Of a stretch of DNA of 64,000 nt, positions 5,928-14,892 are shown one piece after another; position 1 is the first letter of the stretch; every line of letters starts with the position of its first letter. Location of the stretch: positions 1 to 64,000 of the forward strand of contig JAKFUG010000027.1 of NCBI GenBank assembly GCA_021732785.1, in the 5' to 3' direction. Under the pieces are notes generated by a model. That model was given only the letters and a program-made list of their open reading frames with translations, ran no database searches and was not told where the DNA came from. Position numbers and translations under genes: made by a program. The stretch is from Planctomycetaceae bacterium. Lineage in GTDB: Bacteria > Planctomycetota > Planctomycetia > Planctomycetales > Planctomycetaceae.

Positions 5928-6461
5928 TCAGACGATTTCCGGCCGCGATGGGCGCGTCATGTTGACGATCGCGAGGCAGCCGATCATCGTCGCGAGCAGA
6001 CCGCCAGCGTAACTCGCGTCGTGCATGATACCGGCGCGGAGAAACGCCGCGCGATGTTGAACACCGTGCGGAATCCAGACGTCGCGCAGGGATTGATCGT
6101 CGACGAAAATTGCGGCCACTGCCAGCGCTCCCAAACCGCAGATGACATCCACGACAACCGCGACGAGAAACGCGACGCCCATAATTCTCGGCAACGATTT
6201 CGCGTGACATCGCCACAGCGCGACAATCGCCATCGGCGGCCCAAACAACAGGCCCGTCCACCAGGCGGCACGCCACCCGACCACCGCCGCACCCCAACGA
6301 TTCTGCCACGCATCATGCACGCGAAACTGAATGAACTTGAACCGATGAAAGTATTCCGGCGAGACCGTGTACGACACCTGATTGTGCAGCGCTCCATACG
6401 CCCCGGCGATCAAGCACGCGGCCGCCGTCCACAACAGCAAATTGATCCAACGCTTAACCAA
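5928..6461 (-). CDS. Conserved membrane protein, 177 aa, unknown function
   Basis: The only available start is a TTG at 6461 with an AGGGGGG purine run just upstream. The protein has four hydrophobic segments (about residues 8-26, 64-84, 94-117 and 149-168). The segment LHNQVSYTVSPEYFHRFKF is a signature I associate with a conserved uncharacterised bacterial membrane family. It may form an operon with dtd (6934 to 6485), which ends 24 nt before this start. It is the first chromosomal gene next to the prophage, and its 3' end seems intact, so integration did not truncate it. No function can be given. Confidence 0.6.
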   Translation of the reverse strand: MVKRWINLLLWTAAACLIAGAYGALHNQVSYTVSPEYFHRFKFIQFRVHDAWQNRWGAAVVGWRAAWWTGLLFGPPMAIVALWRCHAKSLPRIMGVAFLVAVVVDVICGLGALAVAAIFVDDQSLRDVWIPHGVQHRAAFLRAGIMHDASYAGGLLATMIGCLAIVNMTRPSRPEIV

Positions 6462-6484
6462 TGAGCCCCCCTTCTCGAACCCCT

Positions 6485-6934
6485 TCAGAACGCCTTGCGG
6501 CTATCCAGCAGCAGCGTCACCGGACCATCGTTGACGAGCTCCACATTCATGTGCGTTTGAAAGCGGCCCGTGGCAACCGCAATCCCGCGGCCTTGGACCT
6601 CGGCGACCAGCGTTCGATACAACGCTTCGGCGATTTCCGGACGCGCGGCGGCGATGAAACTGGGACGCCGGCCTTTGCGACAATCGCCCAGCAGCGTGAA
6701 CTGACTGACCACCAGCATCGCCCCGCCGATCTCCGAAAGTGCGAGATTCATTTTCCCTTCGGCATCTTCAAAGATCCGCAGGCCGACTAATTTTTCCGCG
6801 AGCGTGACCGCATCCTCGGCCGTATCACCTTCCGCGACGCCGAGCAGAACCAGCAACCCGGTGGCGATCTCGCCGGTGATTTCGCCGTCGACGGTGACTT
6901 TGGCGCGAGAGACGCGTTGAACAACAGCACGCAT
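6485..6934 (-). CDS. dtd: D-aminoacyl-tRNA deacylase
   Basis: 149 aa, full length for the family. The start is the ATG giving [13 protein letters not shown], the canonical N-terminus; frame upstream of it is unlikely coding. It contains SQFTL (77-81) and NDGPVT (135-140), which carries the cross-subunit Gly-cisPro motif that selects D-amino acids. The enzyme hydrolyses D-Tyr and other D-aminoacyl-tRNAs as a homodimer in the cytoplasm, keeping D-residues and glycine mischarging out of translation. A long inverted repeat lies just upstream of the start. Confidence 0.95.
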   Translation of the reverse strand: MRAVVQRVSRAKVTVDGEITGEIATGLLVLLGVAEGDTAEDAVTLAEKLVGLRIFEDAEGKMNLALSEIGGAMLVVSQFTLLGDCRKGRRPSFIAAARPEIAEALYRTLVAEVQGRGIAVATGRFQTHMNVELVNDGPVTLLLDSRKAF

Positions 6935-6957
6935 GGAAATGTAAACCTTAATTTCTC

Positions 6958-7033
6958 TGAGCGGCACGACGCTAGCCGCCGGTTTTGCTTTGCTCTCTGT
7001 TTGAAGAACCGGCGGCTAGCGCCGTGCCGCTCA
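6958..7033. repeat. 27-bp inverted repeat, REP-like or bidirectional terminator
   Basis: Arms 6958-6984 and 7007-7033 match at 26 of 27 positions (core GGCGGCTAGC), with a 22-nt loop. It lies between the stop of the chimeric gene (7039) and the dtd start (6934). A partial copy of the core (GGCGGCTAGC) occurs at 48188-48197. I recall similar GGCGGCTA-type repeats scattered in planctomycete genomes. Confidence 0.6.
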
Positions 7034-7038
7034 AGAAT

Positions 7039-7467
7039 TCAGCATCGGCCACGGCGGCGTTCTTTCGACGGTAGAATTTCCAGGCACGTCGTCCACCTGC
7101 CGGTGAGAATGGTTTGCACGAATTCCTCCGTCAGCTTCTCGGCCCACATTTCGTGCGTGAGCCGTTCGTGATCGTATTCCACGGGCACGAATTCGACATC
7201 GATCCCCGACTCGGAATCGTTCGTCGAAAGGAGCGTGTACCACACCCGCGGCGTGCCATCGTTTTCGGGTCGGCCGAGCACGCCGATTTTGATCATTCGC
7301 CGCCCGGATTCGAATCGCCGTTCCCAATGCAGGCCCGTATGCGTGCCGCAGATCACATCGGCATGAAATTCATCAAAACCGCAACGATGAGCGAGCACCG
7401 CAGCTTCGAGTCCGATCGGGCCGGCTCCCAGAATTGCGATCCGTGGCGTCCGTGCAGCGTCTGCCAT
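7039..7467 (-). pseudogene. Chimeric remnant: oxidoreductase N-terminus joined to metallophosphoesterase C-terminus
   Basis: 142 aa in one open frame. Residues 8-24 (PRIAILGAGPIGLEAAV) are the start of an FAD/NAD(P)-binding Rossmann fold. From about residue 30 the protein abruptly becomes the tail of a metallophosphoesterase: VICGTHTGLHW with a His-containing G-T-H-T motif, and a C-terminus (LTGRWTTCLEILPSKERRRGR) I associate with planctomycete calcineurin-like phosphoesterases. Neither domain is complete: the FAD protein lacks everything after its dinucleotide loop and the esterase lacks most metal ligands. A deletion fusing two adjacent genes explains it best. The ATG is good and the frame intact, so a short product may be made. 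It lies 6 nt after thiO. Confidence 0.55.
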
Positions 7468-7473
7468 CGTGGT

Positions 7474-8553
7474 TCATCTCGCCAGCGGCAACGAGACCGG
7501 TTGACCGAGCAGCATCTCCCGCATCAGCGTGGCGGTGATCGGCGAGAGTTGTAAGCCCGCGCGGAAATGCCCGGCGGCGACGAAGACGTTGTCATAGATG
7601 CCGCTGGGGCCGATGAACGGTAATCCGCCGGGACGATGCGGTCGCAAGCCGGACCAGGAACGTTCTAGCTTTGCTTGTGACAGACTGGGCACCAATTGTT
7701 GCGCCAGCTTCAAGAGTCCAGCGACTCCGTCAACCGTATTTCGCTTGTCGAAGCCGACTCGCTCTTCGGTCGAACCGACCAGGATGCGGCCATCCGGTCG
7801 CGGGACCATGTAGCGCAGACCGTCTTCAATCACACAGGAAAACGGCAACGGCTGGGCGTCGAGGAGGACCATCTGCCCGCGGACGGGTTCGATGTCCAGA
7901 TTCATTCCCACTTGTCGAGCAAGTTCGCCCGACCAGGCACCACTGGCGATGACAAACTGCCCGGCCGTGAATTCACCCGCGGGCGTCCGGACCGAATGGA
8001 CGCGCTGGCCGTTGTGTTCGATCGACATCACGGGATGGCCGGAAAACAGCTCGACCCCGCGCTGGACACAGGCGGCTTGCAGCGCTTTGATCAACCGCGG
8101 ATTGCGGACCTGGCCCAACTCGGGAAGAAAGCACGCCTCTTGAATGGATGGGTTTAACGCGGGAAAACGTTCGCGCAACGAGATGCCCGACAGCGATTCA
8201 AGAGCAATCCCTTCGGCAATCCAGCGGGCTTTCTCTTGTGAGAATTCGCTTTCAGCGGAAGAAGAATGCACCGTCAGACCGCCGCAGCGGACATATCCCG
8301 AATCGATGCCGGTCAGCTCACGCAACCGGCTCGCCCAAGTCGGCCAAAGGACGTGACTGGCCGCCCGTAAGCGGGCTTCCGGAGTCGCGGCCCACGCCGG
8401 ATTCCCCGGCGGCAACATCCCTGCCCCCGCCCATGAGGCCTCCTGACCAAACTGACCCTGTTCCAGAATGCGAACCGAGACGTTGTGGAGCGACAGTTCG
8501 AAAGCGATTGATAAGCCGATCACTCCGCCACCAATCACCACCACATCGCACAT
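7474..8553 (-). CDS. thiO: Glycine oxidase ThiO (FAD-dependent)
   Basis: 359 aa from the ATG giving MCDVVVIGGGVIGL; an upstream extension is not needed. Residues 4-32 are the FAD-binding GxGxxG fold ending at the acidic residue of RILEQG. EASWAGAGMLPPG (about 38-50) is the typical ThiO/DAO-family block, and the C-terminus has RPHRPGGLPFIGPS and FVAAGHFRAGLQLSP. The family oxidises glycine to the imine used for the thiazole of thiamine. No other thi genes are nearby; it is followed directly by the chimeric remnant. Confidence 0.85.
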   Translation of the reverse strand: MCDVVVIGGGVIGLSIAFELSLHNVSVRILEQGQFGQEASWAGAGMLPPGNPAWAATPEARLRAASHVLWPTWASRLRELTGIDSGYVRCGGLTVHSSSAESEFSQEKARWIAEGIALESLSGISLRERFPALNPSIQEACFLPELGQVRNPRLIKALQAACVQRGVELFSGHPVMSIEHNGQRVHSVRTPAGEFTAGQFVIASGAWSGELARQVGMNLDIEPVRGQMVLLDAQPLPFSCVIEDGLRYMVPRPDGRILVGSTEERVGFDKRNTVDGVAGLLKLAQQLVPSLSQAKLERSWSGLRPHRPGGLPFIGPSGIYDNVFVAAGHFRAGLQLSPITATLMREMLLGQPVSLPLAR

Positions 8554-8638
8554 TATCGTTCTGCCAATCGAGACGAAGCCGTTCACTCCGCGCAGTATAT
8601 CCGTGATCGCTTTGATCGTCGCGGCTCATGGAAAATGA

Positions 8639-8670
8639 AACAGCCCGGGGAGCACAATCCCCGGGCTGTT
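8639..8670 (-). terminator. Hairpin terminator downstream of cytochrome-domain gene
   Basis: Perfect 13-bp arms (8639-8651, 8658-8670) with a 6-nt loop, 34 nt past the stop at 8704. On the minus strand the stem is followed by TTTCATTTTCC. Confidence 0.75.
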
Positions 8671-8703
8671 GTGAGACATCATGAATCGACAACGAACGGC
8701 GAT

Positions 8704-10626
8704 TTATTTGCCCTTCTTGTTCCCGCCTCCGCTGGGAACGTTGCCGATGGAACCGGCGAACGCGGTTCCCAGTTGTCGCGGATCGGTGCGGTAGACGGTT
8801 TGAATCGCGGCCGCGGGAGCATCGCCCGCCTGAAAGCGTTTCACCAGGTTGCCGAACGTGGGAGCGCCGCCGTTCTTGAGCAGGAAATCAACCAGCAGGA
8901 AGCCGATCGGGCCGACATCGCCCGGCGCGAATTGACCATTCGAGAAGACGTCCGCCGGGCTACTGATGTTCGACTTCCGCAGCGCGTCGCTAGCGTGACC
9001 TTTCAACGCCTGCATGTACGGAGCCGCTTCCGCGGATTTGCTACCCGCAAGCGCGAGCCCTGTTCCGCGGATGAGCCAGTCGGGCATCGTGCCTCCACCC
9101 CGCTTGAGGAATGCGCCGGTGACGTGCTCGATAACACTGAGATGTAATCCCGGTGAATTTGCCGTGACGTTATCGCCGATGTCTTCCACCCCCGCCAACG
9201 CCCGGTCTTGCGCCGTCGTGACATCGCTGTGCCCCTGCACTTCGCGCGGGACCTGGCGACGATGAATCGTGCTGTTGAATTCTTCGTAACCGAAGCGGTC
9301 TTTGAACACAAAGAGGCTCAGCTTGCCTTTGAAGAGCGGCTCTTCTTTCACGCTGAACATCGTTCGCAGGTTTGCAGCGTGTTCCTGGGCCCACGCACCG
9401 ACTTCCTCCAACCGTCGAGGAGCGACATCTCCCACGACGATGAAATCGGCGGTTTCGACGATGCCCGGTTCGCCGGCTTGCGGGAACGATTGCGTCCACA
9501 GATCTTTGGAATCTTTCAATCGTTTTTCATGCCATTGGTCCGGCGACAGTTTGGCCAACTCTTCGGTCTTGAGTTGTTCCGGAGTCGGAATCAAATCCCG
9601 CAGCAACCGCTTGGGATCGTTGCCGTCGAATTTCGCCCCTTCGGTGATCCACGTCCGCAGGTCGCCGTGCCACTTCCGCGTGATGCGGGACATATTCCCC
9701 TGCGGCATGATCGGCTCTTCGTCGGCATTCACCAGTCGCCACAACCGGCTTTCATCGGGTTTACCCGGCTTGATGACCCCACCACTTTCTCCACCGGCCA
9801 TTAACTTTTCGAAGCTCACCATCGACAAACCGCCGCGGGGATTGTTGGCCCCGTGACAACCGCCGCAGGTGTAGACCAACGTCGGAGCGATATCGCGCGT
9901 GAACGAAACTTTTTCATTGCCGGTCGCTTTGACGATTTCCGCTTTGGGTTGCTTCACGGCATCGGGATTCTTGCTCAACAAAGAAAGAGCGACCCCTTCA
10001 TCCTGCCCGTCGAATTTTGCCCCGGCGGCAATCCACGCCCCAATGGCCTTGATCTCTTTTTCGTCCAAGGCTTCGGCATCTTTCGGCATCCGTCCTTGTG
10101 GAGTTGGTGCCGTGATGCGACGGATGATCAAGCTGTTGGCAGGATTCCCCGGAACGAGCACCGGGCCATTGCGACCACCGAGCTTCATGCTGGCGAAGCT
10201 TTCGAGCTTGAGGCCCCCTGCCCCGCGGTCATCGCTGTGACAGTTATCGCATTTGGCGACGAGAATGGGGGCCACGTCTTTCGTGAAGCTGACCGCGACC
10301 ACTCCGGCTTTTCCGCCGCTGGCTTTCGCCAGCACGCCTTGCTGGGTTTCGATCAATCGCTGAAGGACCCGAACTTGCGGTTCGGTCTCCGGGAGTTGAC
10401 CTTCCTTCATCAACTTGTCGAGACGTTCTTCGGCCTCCTTGATCGCCGCTTCCGCCTCGTCGAACTTCTTCCGGCTGACGAGTGACGCCACCTTCCGTAT
10501 ATCGGAGGAAATGTCGCCGAGTTCTTTTTTCTGCGCGGGTGTCGGAGCGGCGCTCAACCAGGCACCGGCACACAGTGTCACACCCAGGACCGTAAGCGAC
10601 AGCCATCGACGATCGCGAGATTGCAT
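8704..10626 (-). CDS. Secreted protein with two planctomycete cytochrome c (CxxCH) domains
   Basis: 640 aa. The start is placed at the ATG giving MQSRDRRWLS, which begins a signal peptide (hydrophobic about 9-27); the frame runs further upstream without signal. Residues 30-100 are helical and charged. Two heme-attachment motifs, CDNCH (126-130) and CGGCH (254-258), lie in paired domains that share the pattern 'FT.D.AP.L...C..CH', as in PSCyt-type modules. The remaining ~330 residues contain FIVVGDVAPRR and a helical tail rich in Gly/Lys, not assigned to a family. It probably acts in the periplasm in electron transfer or as a structural binder. Its context is isolated, with its own terminator. 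Confidence 0.75.
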   Translation of the reverse strand: MQSRDRRWLSLTVLGVTLCAGAWLSAAPTPAQKKELGDISSDIRKVASLVSRKKFDEAEAAIKEAEERLDKLMKEGQLPETEPQVRVLQRLIETQQGVLAKASGGKAGVVAVSFTKDVAPILVAKCDNCHSDDRGAGGLKLESFASMKLGGRNGPVLVPGNPANSLIIRRITAPTPQGRMPKDAEALDEKEIKAIGAWIAAGAKFDGQDEGVALSLLSKNPDAVKQPKAEIVKATGNEKVSFTRDIAPTLVYTCGGCHGANNPRGGLSMVSFEKLMAGGESGGVIKPGKPDESRLWRLVNADEEPIMPQGNMSRITRKWHGDLRTWITEGAKFDGNDPKRLLRDLIPTPEQLKTEELAKLSPDQWHEKRLKDSKDLWTQSFPQAGEPGIVETADFIVVGDVAPRRLEEVGAWAQEHAANLRTMFSVKEEPLFKGKLSLFVFKDRFGYEEFNSTIHRRQVPREVQGHSDVTTAQDRALAGVEDIGDNVTANSPGLHLSVIEHVTGAFLKRGGGTMPDWLIRGTGLALAGSKSAEAAPYMQALKGHASDALRKSNISSPADVFSNGQFAPGDVGPIGFLLVDFLLKNGGAPTFGNLVKRFQAGDAPAAAIQTVYRTDPRQLGTAFAGSIGNVPSGGGNKKGK

Positions 10627-10939
10627 AATCCGTCCTTCTTCACCGAACTCGTTGGCTGCCCGATCCTCGACGGTTTCCCGCGGGATCGTTGGACATTCAC
10701 TTCCAGAGTATAAACCTGTCGCCGCGCCGTCGACACCATTCTCGTTCGCGTCGTCCACTTCTCCGCAATCCCGCTCGCACTGAGTGCGATTGGTTCTTAC
10801 TCCGACAGACGCCGTTCCGTATGATGGAGTTGGATATCGACCGACGCGTCTGAAAATCAAAACCACTCCCGCGGGCGAATTCGTTCGTCGTAAAATGCAA
10901 TGCCTCGCGGTTTTGCTGCAAATCCAGGAAGGTGCATTG
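10627..10939. other. Divergent intergenic region, nothing recognised
   Basis: 313 nt between the divergently transcribed cytochrome-domain gene and larE. Open frames enter it from both sides but lack Shine-Dalgarno sequences. No repeat or convincing promoter was seen. Confidence 0.4.
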
Positions 10940-11839
10940 GTGACTTCTTCCGCTTTGAGTTCGATGACTGCCGATGAGATCGTGGATCTCGATGCCAAAG
11001 AGGCGCGATTGTTGGCGATGCTGCGGGACTTCGGTCGCGTCGCCGTGGCGTTCTCGGCGGGGGTCGACAGCACTGTGGTAGCCGCGGCGGCGTTTCGCGC
11101 TTGCGGCGACAAAGCCATCGCGGTGACGGCTATCAGCCCGAGCCTTCCCAGCGGAGAACAAGCGGCGGCGGAATCTCTCGCCCAACAGATCGGCATTCCG
11201 CACAAACTGTTGATGACCGACGAATTCAGCGACCCGAATTATGTTCGCAACCCCTTTAACCGCTGCTATTTCTGCAAATCGGAACTCTACCGCCAGGTCG
11301 CGGCCCGAGCGTCGGAGTGGAATGTGGATGTCGTGGTTAACGGGGCGAATCTGGATGATTTGGGGGACTATCGCCCGGGTTTGCAGGCCGCAAACGAGTT
11401 CCGTGTCGCAAGTCCTTTGGTGGAAGCCGGTTTCCGAAAGACAGATGTGCGTGCGCTGGCTCAGCGTTGGGGTCTTCCGGTATGGGATAAACCCGCGAGT
11501 CCGTGTCTGTCCAGTCGGCTCGCCTACGGACTGGAAGTCACCCCCGAACGCGTGGGCCGGGTCGACGCGGCGGAAGTGTTCTTGCGGAATCTCTTGCACT
11601 GCAATGAGTTGCGTGTCCGCCACGAGTTCCACGATCTGGCACGGATCGAAGTCCCGCTGGAATCTCTGGGCCGGCTCGTCGATGCTAACATCCGGGTTGC
11701 CGTCGTGGAGCAATTCCGGAAACTCGGGTTCAAGGCGGTGACGATCGATCTGCAAGGCTTCCGATCGGGAAGCCTGAATCAAGTCGTCCCGCTGACGACG
11801 CTGCTCGCGTCCGGGGCTGATTCCGGCAAACCGCAGTAG
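10940..11839 (+). CDS. larE: ATP-dependent sacrificial sulfur transferase LarE
   Basis: 299 aa from a GTG with AGGAAGG at 7 nt; an in-frame ATG at 10964 is the alternative. It has a PP-loop FSAGVDST (38-45), NRCYFCKSELY with Cys109 and Cys112, NGANLDDLGDYRPGL, and the SPCLSSR block with Cys189. Family members adenylate and sulfurate the nickel-pincer nucleotide precursor used by lactate racemase and related enzymes. The CxxC plus the later Cys is the three-cysteine arrangement of [4Fe-4S]-type LarE rather than the single sacrificial Cys form. larB, larC and larA are not in the window. Its 3' end overlaps the convergent kinase gene by 61 bp. Confidence 0.85.
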   Translation: MTSSALSSMTADEIVDLDAKEARLLAMLRDFGRVAVAFSAGVDSTVVAAAAFRACGDKAIAVTAISPSLPSGEQAAAESLAQQIGIPHKLLMTDEFSDPNYVRNPFNRCYFCKSELYRQVAARASEWNVDVVVNGANLDDLGDYRPGLQAANEFRVASPLVEAGFRKTDVRALAQRWGLPVWDKPASPCLSSRLAYGLEVTPERVGRVDAAEVFLRNLLHCNELRVRHEFHDLARIEVPLESLGRLVDANIRVAVVEQFRKLGFKAVTIDLQGFRSGSLNQVVPLTTLLASGADSGKPQ

Positions 11840-13530
11840 TGACCGTCGCAGAGGGGTTCCGTGACCACTTCGGGAGCACAATCCGCCCACCAGATGGCAG
11901 CCCGCTCGGTGGTCCACAACCCGGAATCTTGACAGAACGTCAGTGCGTAGCGCAGATCGTCGATGCAGTCGTACCGGTCATCGGGACTTTTCTGCAGACA
12001 TTTCAGGATGATCTGCTCGAGATCGAACGGGATCCCCGGCACGATTTCGGAGGGCGAGATCACCGGCGACTGGGCATGCGCCAGCATCACCCGGAGTGGC
12101 GTTTTCCCCAAAAATGGTGGCCTGCCCGTCAGAAGATAGTATCCGGTAGCACCCAGTGAATAAATGTCACTGCGGACATCCAGCGCGAGTTCGCCCCGGC
12201 CCTGCTCCGGCGACATGTAGAACGGTGAACCCGCCCGAGGCATACCGGACTGCATGGATGGCCGTGACAGCCAATCGGCGCGAGCATCCTCGACGACGAG
12301 ACCGAAATCGAGGAGTTTCGTGAAATCGAACTCCCCGCCCCGCTCGGCGGCAAACAGATTCGCGGGTTTCAGATCCCGATGCACCATGCCGAGGCGATGG
12401 GCTTCCGCCAAGGCGGCACACGCCTGAGACAGAAAGTGAATCACCCGTTCCGGCGGCATCGGACCAAAGCGTTCCACCAGTTCTTGCAGATTCAACCCCG
12501 GAAGATATTCCATCACATAGTAGAAGGTGCCGTCCGCCGTGTGACCGTAATCGTAGACATCGACCGTATTGGCATGCGACAAACGGGCCATGCTGCACAC
12601 TTCCCTTTCAAAGCGTTGCAACGCCAGCGGATCACCAATTTGATTGGGACGAATCAGTTTCAAAGCGCACGGCCGCTTCAAGAGATCGTGCTCGGCGAGA
12701 TAGACATCGCCCATGCCGCCGTGACCGATGATGCGTTTCAGGTGATATTGCCCGAGACGTTGAGCGCGGCGGATTTCTTCCCGCAGCCGGGCGATTTTCG
12801 CCGTTCCGAACGTCGAAATTCCGGCGGCGGTCACCAGCACCACAATCAACTGCAGCATGACGGCGGGCGACAAGACTTCCGCAGCGAACGGGTCGACACT
12901 GCGGACGGAAATCAATCCGCACAACGGCGCAACAGCGGGGGGAATCATCATGCACGCAGTCCGCACCCAACCGTTGGGCATGAACATCCCGTACGACAAC
13001 ATCGCGATCGCAAAACCAATCGTGCTCATGCCCGCGACGGACATCAACTGCACGCCATTGTGGCGAGCCACGGCATACATCAGCCAGGCTTGTTCAATCG
13101 AAAGAAACAAGACGCCGAGCGCGCCGAACAGGCAGACTTCCATCAACCGCAGTTGTCGAAAGGCCAGCGGTCGCGGTCCATAAAGAATGACCAGCGCCCC
13201 GATCGTGACGATCAATACGCTCGCTTGCAGCCATGAACCAATCGGGCCCGCGTGCCAGAGCGCCTGCAAAAACAGCAGCACCGATGGCAGCAGGATGATC
13301 CACGCCGCAGCCCGCAAGCGCGAGCGGAGCAGAGATTCATGTCCCGCAGACGACGCCGGGCCGTTGGCCACCTGGATCGAGGTGTCTTTCGCCAGCGGCA
13401 CACTGGGAGTGGAATCGGTATCGAAGCTGGTCACCAGCCGGTCCATCGTGAGCGACAGACACGCATCGACCGGCGCGGACGGAACCCACGTCGCTTCGAG
13501 ACATGCATACTCACTGGTCGCTGACGCCAC
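11779..13530 (-). CDS. Membrane Ser/Thr protein kinase with N-terminal multi-helix domain
   Basis: 583 aa from a GTG with a strong GGAGGA at 5 nt. Residues about 75-240 contain six or so hydrophobic helices; a linker then leads to a eukaryotic-type kinase domain: glycine loop (IGHGGMGDV, 268-276), ATP Lys291, HRDLKPAN (384-391), DFG (408-410) and SPEQ activation segment. It therefore senses or anchors at the membrane and phosphorylates proteins on the cytoplasmic side. The C-terminal ~50 residues are Cys/Ser-rich, and their coding sequence overlaps the 3' end of larE on the opposite strand. Target unknown. Confidence 0.85.
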   Translation of the reverse strand: MASATSEYACLEATWVPSAPVDACLSLTMDRLVTSFDTDSTPSVPLAKDTSIQVANGPASSAGHESLLRSRLRAAAWIILLPSVLLFLQALWHAGPIGSWLQASVLIVTIGALVILYGPRPLAFRQLRLMEVCLFGALGVLFLSIEQAWLMYAVARHNGVQLMSVAGMSTIGFAIAMLSYGMFMPNGWVRTACMMIPPAVAPLCGLISVRSVDPFAAEVLSPAVMLQLIVVLVTAAGISTFGTAKIARLREEIRRAQRLGQYHLKRIIGHGGMGDVYLAEHDLLKRPCALKLIRPNQIGDPLALQRFEREVCSMARLSHANTVDVYDYGHTADGTFYYVMEYLPGLNLQELVERFGPMPPERVIHFLSQACAALAEAHRLGMVHRDLKPANLFAAERGGEFDFTKLLDFGLVVEDARADWLSRPSMQSGMPRAGSPFYMSPEQGRGELALDVRSDIYSLGATGYYLLTGRPPFLGKTPLRVMLAHAQSPVISPSEIVPGIPFDLEQIILKCLQKSPDDRYDCIDDLRYALTFCQDSGLWTTERAAIWWADCAPEVVTEPLCDGHYCGLPESAPDASSVVSGTT

Positions 13531-13813
13531 GCCGATCCTCCAGGCCAAGCCTGCCGAACAGTACGGGGAATCGTTTGGACCGTTCTCTGCGGAACAGGCC
13601 ATACCACGCCTGCCATCGCGCATTCGAACGAGGCAAAAGACTCGCCGTATAAGAACTAGCACGCGGGAGAGATCGCGGCGCAGACTTCCCGGTCACTCGG
13701 ACGCAAGTCGCGGAACGAAGGCGATGTCATCCCGGTCATCCCCGGCGCAATCGGCATAACGTGCAAAGTGACATCACGAACTGCTGGAAACCGCCGTCGT
13801 AAATCGCGCGATT

Positions 13814-14473
13814 TCAACCACGAAGGGCCGCGATCAGATCGGCGGTGATTTCGTCCGGAGAGCGCAACCGCTGTTCATCCATGACTTCGATGCGCCGCCA
13901 GGCCGGATCACGGCTCAATTCGCGATAGACTTCACGAACCCGCTCCAAATAAGCACCGTCGGCTTCCTGCAGATCGGCCGCGCGGTCGGTGTAAGTCCGC
14001 CTGGCTTTTTTGGCAATCAGGTGTTGCGCCTGTTCCACCGGGATGTCGAGCCAGAGCACGCGCGCGGCCCGCGGGAGACGGAATAATTCGTACTCCACGA
14101 ACTCCACCCATTGCCGCAATTCGGTCCGCCCTGCTCCGTCCGCCTTAGCAGCCTGATGCGCGAGATTCGAAGGCACATACCGATCGCAGATCACGACGTC
14201 ATTCGTCGCGAGTGCGGTCTGCAAACGGGGCAGCGATTCCAGCCGATCTCCCGCAAACAGCAGCGACACCAACACCGGATGCACCTGATCCAGTTCCCCG
14301 AACCGGCCGTTCAGGAAAGCCCCAATCTGCTGCCCGAAACGGGTGAGATCGTAGCTGGGAAACGTCAAAACGGTGCAGGTGACCCCGGTCGATTGCAGAT
14401 GTTTGCAGAGCCGCGCGGCTTGTGTCCCTTTACCCGAACCATCAATCCCTTCGACGGCGATCAATTGCGACAC
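13814..14473 (-). CDS. tmk: Thymidylate kinase
   Basis: 219 aa if started at the GTG just before SQLIAVEGIDG; a TTG at 14503 would add ten residues. It contains P-loop GIDGSGKGT, the DRY motif (VICDRYVPS), and a lid region with basic residues (AKKARRTYTDRA). It phosphorylates dTMP to dTDP for DNA synthesis. The P-loop basic residue pattern is not the E. coli type; the lid Arg/Lys may supply the catalytic charge. The stop is followed by a 283-nt gap to the kinase gene in which nothing is seen. Confidence 0.9.
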   Translation of the reverse strand: MSQLIAVEGIDGSGKGTQAARLCKHLQSTGVTCTVLTFPSYDLTRFGQQIGAFLNGRFGELDQVHPVLVSLLFAGDRLESLPRLQTALATNDVVICDRYVPSNLAHQAAKADGAGRTELRQWVEFVEYELFRLPRAARVLWLDIPVEQAQHLIAKKARRTYTDRAADLQEADGAYLERVREVYRELSRDPAWRRIEVMDEQRLRSPDEITADLIAALRG

Positions 14474-14517
14474 GGAGACAACACTTTCGGTGAAAAGACC
14501 CAACGGTGGAGAGCGAA

Positions 14518-14892
14518 CTACGCACAGGCCAGAAGTGCGAGACCACCGGCGGTATCCGTGGCCATCGTGAAGTAGGAATCGAGCCGGCTCGTGTGCAGGA
14601 CGTCAGCGACATTGCCATGCGCGTGACACAGCACGAGTCGTCCCTCTTTGCGATGGAGCCGTCGATGGAGCGTGATCAGCTTGCCAAGGGCCGCGCTAGT
14701 CATCATCTCCACCACTTCCAGGCTCAACACGATGTTGGTGATCTGATAGTGTTCGATGAGGGCGAGCAATTCCTGGCCCATCTGCTCGATGTTTTCGTCT
14801 TCGGAAAGTTGCGCACGAGTGAACCGCGCGGCAACAGCGTGGCCGTGATCTTCAACCGTCAGAAATGCCGCCTGATATCCGTCGAGAGACAT
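14518..14892 (-). CDS. STAS-domain protein (anti-sigma factor antagonist-like)
   Basis: About 124 aa from ATG 14892; ATG 14901 is also possible. Both starts lie inside the 3' end of mtaB, so the two are translationally linked. The fold pattern is STAS: a strand AAFLTVEDHGHAVAARFT, LSEDENIEQMGQELLALIE, NIVLSLEVVEMMTSAALGKLITLHRRL (central strand and phosphorylation-loop region, with S/T next to MTSAALG), then GRLVLCHAHGNVADVLHTSRLDSYF. Such proteins bind anti-sigma kinases or sense stress. The strand-loop Ser that is normally phosphorylated is represented by the TS pair. No kinase partner lies adjacent. Confidence 0.75.
   Translation of the reverse strand: MSLDGYQAAFLTVEDHGHAVAARFTRAQLSEDENIEQMGQELLALIEHYQITNIVLSLEVVEMMTSAALGKLITLHRRLHRKEGRLVLCHAHGNVADVLHTSRLDSYFTMATDTAGGLALLACA

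Noticed and set aside
10697-11917. Open frame of 406 codons on the minus strand opposite larE.
   Set aside because: It is antisense to a clear PP-loop enzyme and lacks a ribosome site or domain.
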